A stretch of 19,429 nucleotides of DNA from Bacteroidota bacterium (GTDB lineage Bacteria; Bacteroidota; Bacteroidia; Bacteroidales; WCHB1-69), in the NCBI GenBank assembly GCA_023413895.1, contig JAEZOU010000087.1, positions 1 through 19,429 of the forward strand, read 5' to 3'. Both the position numbers and the translations under genes were made by a program. This document shows, one piece after another, positions 7,051 to 14,191 of the stretch (positions are counted from its first letter, which is position 1; every line of letters starts with the position of its first letter). The notes below the pieces were generated by a model. It was given only the letters and a program-made list of their open reading frames with translations, did not search any database and was not told the DNA's origin.

Positions 7051-8511
7051 ATGAATACAGAACTATCAAAATTGTATCCGCAGAAAATGTGGGAATGCTT
7101 CGCAAATATTTGTGACATTCCACACCCATCAAAACATGAAGAGAAAATATTAGCTTGGTTAAAAAATTGGGCTAAAGAGAATAATATTGACTTCGAACAG
7201 GACGAAACTGGAAACCTCCTTTTCCGCAAACCTGCTACTCCAGGCATGGAAAATCGCATTCCAATCATTTTGCAAGGTCACATCGATATGGTTCCTCAAG
7301 CCAATAGTGATGTAAAACACGACTTTTTGAAAGATCCTATCAAGCCTGTAATTGATAACGGTTGGGTACACGCAACGGGTACTACTCTTGGTGCTGACAA
7401 TGGTATGGGATGTGCTGCGGCAATGGCAGTACTTCTTTCTAAAGATATCGCTCACGGTCCCGTAGAAGTTTTGGTTACCGTTGACGAAGAAACTGGAATG
7501 ACTGGTGCTTTCGGATTGAAACCTGGTATGGTAAAAGGTAAAATTCTTATGAACCTTGACTCCGAAACTGAAGGCGAACTTTATGTAGGTTGCGCTGGCG
7601 GCTTAGATGCAACTTTTGAACTTCCTTACAGATTAGTAGATACTCCTGAAACCCACATCGCTTACCAAATCGCTATTACAGGCCTCAAAGGCGGTCACTC
7701 AGGAATGGATATTATCTTGGGGCGCGCAAATGCTAACAAGGTAATGACTCGCTTACTCAGAAAATTAGCGACAAAATTCGGTGCTCAAATTGCAGACATT
7801 AAAGGTGGAAGTTTAAGAAATGCCATTCCTCGCGAAGCATTCGTAACTGTTACTTTCAACGCTACCCGCGAAAAGAGATTTTTGGCTTATATTAACGAAT
7901 TTGCAGATTTCGTTAAGAAGGAATTCTCAGCTACTGAACCTTCATTCTCTATTGAATGCAGTAAAGTAGATACGCCGGCTAAAGTGATGGATAGAAACTC
8001 TCGCAACAAAGCTATCAACATGGTATTAGCAATTCCAAATGGCGTGATGAGAATGAGCGATTCAATGCCTAACTTGGTAGAAACTTCCAACAATTTGGCA
8101 GTAGTAAAAACTGATGGAGAAAAGGTTATCGTTCTCAACTTAATGCGTAGCTCTGTTGAATCTGCAAAAGATGCATTAGCCGATAAAATGTGTGCAATTG
8201 CTGAAATGGCAGGTGCTAAAATAGAATTAACAGGTGGATATCCTGGTTGGAAACCTAACCTTGAATCTACAATATTCAAAACTATGAGCAAGGTTTACCG
8301 TGAAAAATTTGGCAAAAAACCAAAAGTAATGGCTATCCACGCTGGTTTGGAATGCGGATTATTCGGTACTTGCTATCCAGAATGGGAAATGATCTCCTTC
8401 GGCCCTACTATTCTTTATCCACACTCTCCAGATGAAAAAGTGAATATCGACAGCGTTGGAAAATTCTGGGATTTCCTTGTTGAAACTTTAAAAAATATTC
8501 CTGCTGAATAA
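7051..8511 (+). CDS. pepD: Aminoacyl-histidine dipeptidase (M20C, PepD)
   Basis: A 486-residue dinuclear zinc dipeptidase/aminoacylase that cleaves Xaa-His and other dipeptides; cytoplasmic, as no signal peptide is seen. All M20 residues are present. His77 and catalytic Asp79 lie in GHIDMVP, the bridging Asp116 in TTLGADNGMG, and the general base Glu146 with ligand Glu147 in DEETGM. Ligands Asp170 (LDSE) and His458 (HSPDE) complete the site. The spacing matches the family with the lid domain inserted after about residue 185 (GGHSGMDI). Length is typical (about 485). It starts in an A-rich leader after a good -7 element and is followed 2 bases later by tlyA, so the two are probably co-transcribed without obvious functional connection. 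Confidence 0.97.
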   Translation: MNTELSKLYPQKMWECFANICDIPHPSKHEEKILAWLKNWAKENNIDFEQDETGNLLFRKPATPGMENRIPIILQGHIDMVPQANSDVKHDFLKDPIKPVIDNGWVHATGTTLGADNGMGCAAAMAVLLSKDIAHGPVEVLVTVDEETGMTGAFGLKPGMVKGKILMNLDSETEGELYVGCAGGLDATFELPYRLVDTPETHIAYQIAITGLKGGHSGMDIILGRANANKVMTRLLRKLATKFGAQIADIKGGSLRNAIPREAFVTVTFNATREKRFLAYINEFADFVKKEFSATEPSFSIECSKVDTPAKVMDRNSRNKAINMVLAIPNGVMRMSDSMPNLVETSNNLAVVKTDGEKVIVLNLMRSSVESAKDALADKMCAIAEMAGAKIELTGGYPGWKPNLESTIFKTMSKVYREKFGKKPKVMAIHAGLECGLFGTCYPEWEMISFGPTILYPHSPDEKVNIDSVGKFWDFLVETLKNIPAE

Positions 8512-8513
8512 TT

Positions 8514-9311
8514 ATGCGTTTAGATAAACTCTTAGTTGAAAAAAAACATTTCTCATCTCGTGAGAAAGCTCAACTAACAATTTCACAAAAACTTGTAAAA
8601 GTAAATGGTGAGATTGTTGATAAGAGTTCTAAAGATATTGACGAAACCGCTACGATTGAAATTATTGACATTTTCAATAGATACGTCAGTCGTGGCGGTT
8701 TAAAATTGGAAAAGGCGATTACCGATTTTTCTTTGGATTTCAAAGGAAAACGAGTTTTGGATATTGGAGCTTCTACTGGTGGATTTACAGATTGCGCATT
8801 ACAAGCAGGTGCCGATTTTGTATTTGCTGTGGATGTTGGCACTGAACAATTGAGTCCTACTTTACAAAATCATCCTCGCGTTAAATTTCTTGAAAACAAA
8901 GATTTTCGGGAACTATCATTAGAAGAAACTGGTGGAAAGCCATTCGACTTTATCGTTTCTGATGTCTCTTTTATTTCACTTACCTATATCATTCCCTACT
9001 TGGCACCATTTCTCGCTGAAAATGGAAAACTAATGCTACTTATTAAACCACAATTTGAGGCAGGAGCCTCTTTCCTCTCCAAAAGTGGAATTGTAAAAGA
9101 TGATAAAGGGTTAAAAATTTCGATACAAAAAGTTGAATTAGAAGCTATAAACAATGGATATTTCCTTAACAACTTATCCATTTCTACTCTTTTTGAAAAA
9201 AATAAAAATGTAGAATTTTTAGCGCTTTTCTCTAAAAAAAACACCCAATTTAGCGTTAATTTCCCAAAATTATTCACAGAAGTAAAAAATATAAAGAAAA
9301 ATATCATATAA
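8514..9311 (+). CDS. tlyA: TlyA-family rRNA 2'-O-methyltransferase
   Basis: A 265-residue SAM-dependent methyltransferase; characterised TlyA enzymes 2'-O-methylate cytidines in 16S and/or 23S rRNA. Seen: an N-terminal S4 RNA-binding domain (residues 1-60, MRLDKLLVEKKHFSSREKAQ), the linker YVSRGGLKLEKA, and an FtsJ-like domain. That domain has SAM motif I VLDIGASTGGFTD (81-93), the acidic VDVG (106-109), SDVSFISL (149-156) and LIKPQFEAG (176-184). The older name 'hemolysin A' is historical. Mycobacterial TlyA loss gives capreomycin resistance; whether this protein methylates one or both subunits cannot be read from sequence. Translation starts 2 bases after the pepD stop. The next promoter begins only a few bases after this stop codon. 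Confidence 0.95.
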   Translation: MRLDKLLVEKKHFSSREKAQLTISQKLVKVNGEIVDKSSKDIDETATIEIIDIFNRYVSRGGLKLEKAITDFSLDFKGKRVLDIGASTGGFTDCALQAGADFVFAVDVGTEQLSPTLQNHPRVKFLENKDFRELSLEETGGKPFDFIVSDVSFISLTYIIPYLAPFLAENGKLMLLIKPQFEAGASFLSKSGIVKDDKGLKISIQKVELEAINNGYFLNNLSISTLFEKNKNVEFLALFSKKNTQFSVNFPKLFTEVKNIKKNII

Positions 9312-9316
9312 ATGTA

Positions 9317-9324
9317 TATTTTTG
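9317..9324 (+). promoter_or_regulatory. -7 element (TATTTTTG) for the Omp28-like gene
   Basis: TATTTTTG followed by C matches TAnnTTTG, 65 bases before ATG 9389 and only 5 bases after the tlyA stop, so any -33 region lies inside tlyA. No clear TTTG -33 box is seen. A start near 9331 would give a leader of about 58 bases ending in A-rich sequence. Confidence 0.55.
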
Positions 9325-9388
9325 CACATTAAATAGAAAAATCACAATAAAACCGACGACTCAGATGGGATATAACAGAGTACAATTT

Positions 9389-11068
9389 ATGAAAAAGATT
9401 ATGCTTTCTGTGTTGAGTTTGATGATTTCGACATTCATCTTTGCACAACACACCATTACAATCACACTAACTACCGACCAGTATGGTAGTGAAACTACTT
9501 GGAAGGTTTTTGACATTGCAAACAACAATGCTGTAGTTGCACAAGGTGGTCCTTACACTAACGTATCTCAGGCACAAACAATTGCACCAATTTCAGTTGA
9601 CGGTACAGGTTGTTATGTTTTCGTTATTTATGATGAATACGGAGACGGAATGCAAGCTGGATATGGCAATGGTAACTACACCGTTTCATACGATGGTGTA
9701 CAAGTAGCATCCGGTGGAAACTTTGGCGCATACGCTCAACATCACGTAGGTGGCGACGGCTGTCCAACTGATGATATCGCTATGGTACAAATCACATCTG
9801 CACCATATTGCCAACTTAGCAACACCCTTACTATCACTGGTATAATGGGAAGCTATGGTACATCAACAGAATCATACGATGTTACTTACAAAATTGACAA
9901 CGGAGATTGGGTTACTGATCATAATGTAACCTGCAACATTGGAATGTATGAAACTCACACATTCACACACAACATTCCTGCATCTTTCACTACTGCAGGC
10001 TCTCATACAGTCACTGTTAAAGTACATAATCCTAATGGTGTTACAGATGAAAATCCAACAGATAATGAGCTTTCATTTGATGTAACTGTTTATGAAAATG
10101 CTATAGAAAGAAAAGTTCTTTTAGAACACTTCACAACTGCACAATGTCCTAACTGTCCTGCTGCAACACAAAACTTAACGACTTGGATGAGTTCAAGACC
10201 TAATGTAGCTTGGATGGCACACCACGTTGGATATTATACAGATGCTTTCACCGTTTCTGAAAGTAACACTATGCTAGCATTCTATAATGCTGGTGGTAGC
10301 ACATACGCACCTGCTATTATGTTAGACAGAACCCATATTTCTTCAACAGGTGATCCTGGTCCTGTATTCTTCCCATCTGCATCTATTACTCCTACTCTTA
10401 TTGATGCTCAATTAGCAGTTCCTTCTTTCGTAAGTCTTGATATTGAAGGTACATTATCAGAAAATGAACAATATATTAACGTTACCGTTTCTGGTGAATT
10501 CGTAGCAGATGTCAATTTAGGCAATCTAAAACTTTCTGTTTACATTACTGAAGATGGACTTGCTGGCGCACAAGCAGGAGCTTCTAACTACACTCACAAC
10601 CACGTAGTTCGCGATGCTTTATCAGAAACTATCGGTGACGATGTTTTCACATCTACAACTGCAGGTTCTACTTTCAGCAAAACATATACATACAGATTAA
10701 ATGATAGCTGGAAACCTGAAAATTGTAAAGTGATTGCTTTCGTTAATAATTGGGACCCACAAAATGTAAACAATCGCGAAGTTCTTAACACTGAATTTAT
10801 TGACGTTTCTGCACTTAGTGTTGACATTGATGAAAACGGCCTTAACAATTTATCTATCTATCCTAATCCTGCAAACAACATTGTAAACGTGTACGCTCCT
10901 GGTATGGAAAAAGTTGAAATTTTGAACTCATTAGGTCAAGTGGTTTACAATAGCAATATGGTTAATACCGAAATGCAAATCAACATTGAATCACTTACTG
11001 AAGGTATCTATTTCATCCGTGTAAGCGGTGCTCAAGGTTCAAAAGCACAAAAATTGATCAAGAAATAG
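9389..11068 (+). CDS. Omp28-like secreted protein with T9SS type A sorting domain
   Basis: A 559-residue exported protein. From ATG 9389 it has a clean signal peptide (MKKIMLSVLSLMISTFIFA, cut before QHT). An in-frame ATG at 9365 would add eight residues before it and is less likely. Domains: beta-rich N-terminal region with an Asp/Gly-rich loop YDEYGDGMQAGYGNG (81-95, possibly Ca2+ binding); a CARDB-like beta segment (about 137-235); an Omp28/thioredoxin-like domain (about 240-400) opening with VLLEHFTTAQCPNCPAAT and carrying CxxC at Cys253/Cys256. The C-terminal T9SS type A sorting domain covers about 480-559 (LSIYPNPANNIVNVYAPG ... LTEGIYFIRV ... KLIKK). It is probably anchored on the outer surface or released after removal of the tail. 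Ligand or redox role is unknown. The gene is monocistronic, with its own promoter and terminator. Confidence 0.9.
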   Translation: MKKIMLSVLSLMISTFIFAQHTITITLTTDQYGSETTWKVFDIANNNAVVAQGGPYTNVSQAQTIAPISVDGTGCYVFVIYDEYGDGMQAGYGNGNYTVSYDGVQVASGGNFGAYAQHHVGGDGCPTDDIAMVQITSAPYCQLSNTLTITGIMGSYGTSTESYDVTYKIDNGDWVTDHNVTCNIGMYETHTFTHNIPASFTTAGSHTVTVKVHNPNGVTDENPTDNELSFDVTVYENAIERKVLLEHFTTAQCPNCPAATQNLTTWMSSRPNVAWMAHHVGYYTDAFTVSESNTMLAFYNAGGSTYAPAIMLDRTHISSTGDPGPVFFPSASITPTLIDAQLAVPSFVSLDIEGTLSENEQYINVTVSGEFVADVNLGNLKLSVYITEDGLAGAQAGASNYTHNHVVRDALSETIGDDVFTSTTAGSTFSKTYTYRLNDSWKPENCKVIAFVNNWDPQNVNNREVLNTEFIDVSALSVDIDENGLNNLSIYPNPANNIVNVYAPGMEKVEILNSLGQVVYNSNMVNTEMQINIESLTEGIYFIRVSGAQGSKAQKLIKK

Positions 11069-11091
11069 TGATATTTCCAAGTCATAATGAC

Positions 11092-11124
11092 AAAATCCCT
11101 CATCCTCAGATGGGGGATTTTTTT
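11092..11124 (+). terminator. Intrinsic terminator of the Omp28-like gene
   Basis: The 13-bp stem pairs 11092-11104 (AAAATCCCTCATC) with 11109-11121 (GATGGGGGATTTT). It has a single G·T wobble, a CTCA tetraloop and a T-run through 11124, and lies 23 bases after the stop codon. Because the left arm begins with A residues, the hairpin could also work weakly on minus-strand transcripts running out of the nucleotidase operon. Confidence 0.9.
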
Positions 11125-11163
11125 ATTGTTGGTTAGTAAAAAGCTAATAGCTGTATCTGATAG

Positions 11164-11343
11164 AATGGTAGTGTACCCGCCTGTTTCGAAGAGTATTCCA
11201 TTTTTACCTATTTTCTCCGCTCCACCTTTGATTTTATCCAAGAACTATTAGCCCTAGGTGAGACCGCAGAAGTACTATTACCCAATATATTACGCAAGAA
11301 AATCTCCCAATTTGGCAAGATTATTGGAAAGAGAAACAACTAA
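11164..11343 (+). pseudogene. Orphan 3' end of a WYL-domain regulator gene (remnant)
   Basis: The otherwise gene-free stretch 11125-11366 holds an open frame of 59 codons from just after an in-frame TAG (11161-11163) to a TAA (11341-11343), without a usable ATG. Its translation includes YSIFTYFLRSTFDFIQELLA and then LGETAEVLLPNILRKKI. This resembles the C-terminal end of WYL-domain transcriptional regulators: a strand, then F-x-x-I-Q-E-L-L-x-x-G-x-x-V-E-V-L-x-P-x-x-L-R-x-x-I. No HTH domain and no earlier WYL core is visible upstream; the sequence runs directly into the terminator. I read this as a deletion remnant. The alternative is a chance open frame, but the agreement over about 40 residues argues against it. 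Confidence 0.55.
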
Positions 11344-11366
11344 AAAGACCCTTTTATCAAGCAGAT

Positions 11367-12167
11367 CTATTTTTTTCCCACAACTACTCTTCCTACACTT
11401 CTACCCTTACTTCCCGTTTGAACAATTATGGTTTCACCTACTCGATACGGATTTCTTAATGTTGTGTGGGTGTGCCCACCAATAATTAAGTCGATCCCTA
11501 CTACCTGATTTGCAAGAGTTTGATCATTAATATTTTCTGTATCATACCCTAAATGTGAAAGACAGATAACAAAATCGCAATGGTGCTCCGTTTTAAGAAT
11601 TTGCACTATTTCTTTCGCCTTTTCAATCGGAGCCAAATAGGTTACCTCCTCCAAGGTTCCTGGAAATACCAAGCCTTCCATATTCACAGTTAAACCGAAA
11701 ATCCCAACTCGATACCCACACTTTTCTATAATAACATAAGGCTTTACAATCTTCTGTAAATTTCTATCCTTAAACTGATAATTAGCACAAACCACCTGAA
11801 AATCTGCCTTTTTCAATCGTTTTCCAAGTTCTTTACACCCAAAATCGAACTCATGATTTCCCAAAGTTACCACATCATACCCCATCATATTCATCAACTC
11901 AATTTCTGCAACTCCCTTAAAAACATTGAAATAGGGAGAACCTTGGGAAAAATCTCCTGCATCTAGCAACAAGGTACAATCAGCTGTATCGCGAACCGAT
12001 TTCAAGTACTCCATTCTTGCCAAAACGCCCCCCAACCTACTATCTTTTGAAACGTAAGGGTCAATCTGACTATGCGTATCGTTGGTATGCAAAACTACAA
12101 GATTTTTTTGCGCTATCACCGAAAGCGAAAAAAGGAATATTCCTAAAATCAACAAAACTCTTTTCAT
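11367..12167 (-). CDS. 5'-nucleotidase/UshA-like metallophosphatase, N-terminal catalytic domain only
   Basis: A 266-residue exported calcineurin-like phosphoesterase. From ATG 12167 there is a signal peptide (MKRVLLILGIFLFSLSVIA, cut before Q); the longer frame from 12203 would overlap the upstream gene and spoil it. Dinuclear metal-site motifs are present: NDTH (29-32), LDAGD (68-72), GNHEFD (103-108), CLSHLG and GGHTHT near the C-terminus. The protein stops at SVGRVVVGKK, just where the catalytic domain of UshA-type 5'-nucleotidases ends. The substrate-binding C-terminal domain is encoded by the gene directly upstream, 10 bases away. Likely activity is periplasmic hydrolysis of nucleotides or related phosphoesters as a two-chain enzyme; the pairing is inference. 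Confidence 0.92.
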   Translation of the reverse strand: MKRVLLILGIFLFSLSVIAQKNLVVLHTNDTHSQIDPYVSKDSRLGGVLARMEYLKSVRDTADCTLLLDAGDFSQGSPYFNVFKGVAEIELMNMMGYDVVTLGNHEFDFGCKELGKRLKKADFQVVCANYQFKDRNLQKIVKPYVIIEKCGYRVGIFGLTVNMEGLVFPGTLEEVTYLAPIEKAKEIVQILKTEHHCDFVICLSHLGYDTENINDQTLANQVVGIDLIIGGHTHTTLRNPYRVGETIIVQTGSKGRSVGRVVVGKK

Positions 12168-12177
12168 CGTATCTTCA

Positions 12178-12897
12178 CTATTTAATATGTTCACCGCGCG
12201 CACTTATCTTCTTCACCTCCTCCAAAATTCCGTCGCGCAACAACTGCATCGTATTAGCAATCTGCTTAAATTCAACATTTTTCAGGATATTATCTCCTCC
12301 AGAAGCTATAAAATCAACCGTTACTATGCGATAGGTTTCCTCTGGAACCAAGTTCTTTCCGTTGACAATAATCTTCTGATTATTCTCTGCAATTTGCAAT
12401 CCATAAAATGCTGCCACATCTCGTTTTCGCTCTACTTCTACTATTTTTTGCAACTCACTTCCTTTAATATCCAACAACACAATTAGGTTTTCAAACGGCA
12501 CAATACGATAAAAATCACCAACAGTCAACATTCCTTGCGGCAACGATGCTCGAATACCGCCATAATTCAGTAGTGCAATATCCACAGAATCACCATCTTG
12601 CATTACAGAAAGAGTTTGTACGTGTTCACAAAGCAAGCGTGTTAGTAGGTACGGCAACGCATTCGGAATATCATTACTCAACTCCCGATCTGAGTATCCT
12701 ACCTCAACATTCATCTGCTGATCCATCTTCCGTTTCAAACGTTTTAAATAACGCTCCATATTGTCATCTTGAGAAGAGAGATATTGCTCATCAATCGCAT
12801 CTAAATGATAAGACTTTACCTCAATTTGTCCAAAAACAGAGGTAAGAATGAGAAATATAAATGTATTAAAGAAGAGAAACTGTTTCATAATCATCAT
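12178..12897 (-). CDS. 5'-nucleotidase C-terminal (substrate-binding) domain as a separate protein
   Basis: A 239-residue exported protein matching the C-terminal domain of UshA-like 5'-nucleotidases. Seen: a signal peptide (MMIMKQFLFFNTFIFLILTSVFG, cut before Q), NYGGIRASLPQGMLTVGDFY (111-130), VPFENLIVLLDIKG (133-146) and VTVDFIASGGDN (192-203). These are the family's substrate-pocket and interdomain blocks. No metallophosphatase motif is present. ATG 12897 overlaps the upstream SGNH-like gene's stop by 4 bases (ATGA); ATG 12894 and ATG 12888 are alternatives. The catalytic-domain gene follows 10 bases later, so the domain order in the operon is the reverse of that in fused enzymes. It probably forms the substrate-binding half of a two-subunit nucleotidase. 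Confidence 0.9.
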   Translation of the reverse strand: MMIMKQFLFFNTFIFLILTSVFGQIEVKSYHLDAIDEQYLSSQDDNMERYLKRLKRKMDQQMNVEVGYSDRELSNDIPNALPYLLTRLLCEHVQTLSVMQDGDSVDIALLNYGGIRASLPQGMLTVGDFYRIVPFENLIVLLDIKGSELQKIVEVERKRDVAAFYGLQIAENNQKIIVNGKNLVPEETYRIVTVDFIASGGDNILKNVEFKQIANTMQLLRDGILEEVKKISARGEHIK

Positions 12898-14189
12898 TTT
12901 TGCGTTGAGAGAGTATCTGTAAGTTGTCTTAACAGCGTTTGAAACGGTATTTGCTTCCGTTTGCTTTCCTGAATCAGCAGATTGTAATTATCCCGATAGC
13001 TTAGATATTCATTAATTTTCATTATGCAAGGGTCAAATTTTTGGTCAGGATTAATAAAATTCAACGTTTGTTCAATAAAATTCCAACCGAAATTGTATAG
13101 ATTAGCATCTGTAATCATCAATAATATAACCTCTTGATTAAAAATAGTTTCCTTACGTACTGAGTCAGAAATATACAAATCTGGCGAGAAAATATCAGGC
13201 CAAGGCGTCCGGTTATAGTACCAATATTGATGCTCATCAGTAAAAAGGTGGTTTACAATTCCTACATTGAAAAATCCCCAATAATAACTATCCGCAATTG
13301 TCAGTGTACGAAGCTTTTTCGTAGAGGAGTCGCTTTGAAATACGTATATAGGATAGCAGAGTTTCTCTCCAGGTAGCGGACGTAGAAGATTCATCGGTGG
13401 TTCCAAATCATAATCTAAATCCTTATGTTTCATAGAAATCGTATCACCCAAATAGACCAGTTCCGCCAAATTAATATCACAACTTCTCTCTATAAATCGC
13501 ATCAAGGTATCCACAGCCGTCCATAATCCATACGAATTCCAATGCACACCATATTTGGAATAGAGTGGATATTCACTTTCTTTCCGTTTCTCACAAAAAT
13601 ACTCATTCATATCCAGATAATTCACTCCAAGACGATTACAATGATATATATAGCGTTCATAATTTGTCGTATCTCGTTGCCAACAGAAATCATGCTTTGG
13701 CATAAACTCAGGATAAACATGACCTTTTCCTGGAATAAAAACAGGTAATAGATGTATATTATATTGTTCTAAAAGTTGAGTTTGTAACTGTTTCAGAAGT
13801 GTGGTTTTATAAGAAACAACCTCCTCCCCTACGAAGTTTATGCCCAATTCTGCTTCGATATAATATTTCTCATAAAAATAATCTTGCTGACCTACGACAA
13901 GGTTTTGAGTCGTAGTATAACGAAATAGTTGATACATCAACTCATTATATGAACGGGTCCAATAGTTGGAAAAGCCCACCAATTGTTTCACATCATCTTC
14001 GGTTTTCTCTTGGAAACTATTGTTTAAAAAGTTTTTCATGGTAAAGTGTTTAAATGAGAAAGATTCATCCTCCTTACCAAAAAGAGCAGGTCCCTTTAAC
14101 GACTCAAAGGGGGAAAATAGCAGAGGTACAATCAGTATCAGCATACTGAAAAGAAAGAGAAAAGCTAAGATTGATTGTCGTTTCTGCAT
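12894..14189 (-). CDS. AlgJ/AlgX-like SGNH-type protein, partner of the MBOAT acyltransferase
   Basis: A 431-residue protein with one N-terminal membrane anchor (about residues 8-27) and a large periplasmic domain. It resembles the AlgJ/AlgX/DHHW group of SGNH-hydrolase-like acetyltransferase partners. Seen: a beta-strand plus PGKGHVYPEFMP (153-164), YLDMNEYF (191-198), SKYGVHWNSYG (211-221, His216-Trp217) and LTIADSYYWGFF (296-307, Asp300-Ser301 as the likely GDS serine block). In AlgX-type enzymes the residue two before the catalytic His is Asp; here it is Gly214. The gene lies 2 bases after the MBOAT gene. Expected role: accept an acyl group from the MBOAT channel and move it to an extracytoplasmic glycan. 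The acceptor is unknown, since no polysaccharide genes are adjacent. Confidence 0.82.
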   Translation of the reverse strand: MQKRQSILAFLFLFSMLILIVPLLFSPFESLKGPALFGKEDESFSFKHFTMKNFLNNSFQEKTEDDVKQLVGFSNYWTRSYNELMYQLFRYTTTQNLVVGQQDYFYEKYYIEAELGINFVGEEVVSYKTTLLKQLQTQLLEQYNIHLLPVFIPGKGHVYPEFMPKHDFCWQRDTTNYERYIYHCNRLGVNYLDMNEYFCEKRKESEYPLYSKYGVHWNSYGLWTAVDTLMRFIERSCDINLAELVYLGDTISMKHKDLDYDLEPPMNLLRPLPGEKLCYPIYVFQSDSSTKKLRTLTIADSYYWGFFNVGIVNHLFTDEHQYWYYNRTPWPDIFSPDLYISDSVRKETIFNQEVILLMITDANLYNFGWNFIEQTLNFINPDQKFDPCIMKINEYLSYRDNYNLLIQESKRKQIPFQTLLRQLTDTLSTQK

Positions 14190-14191
14190 AG

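Noticed and set aside
11344..11366. Terminator for the nucleotidase operon just after its last stop
   Set aside because: Only a 5-bp A/T-rich hairpin with a 3-base loop (around AAAAGACCCTTTT) can be drawn, too weak to call.
11258..11485. 75-codon plus-strand frame after the Omp28-like gene
   Set aside because: It overlaps the end of the metallophosphatase gene antisense and is in a different frame from the WYL-like remnant; no domain is visible.
12082..12486. 134-codon plus-strand frame inside the nucleotidase genes
   Set aside because: It is antisense to both nucleotidase halves, which carry signal peptides and conserved motifs; no features of its own.
11367..12897. Split nucleotidase as a frameshifted pseudogene
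   Set aside because: The domain order is reversed and both parts have intact motifs and separate signal peptides, so a frameshift in one ancestral gene does not explain it.
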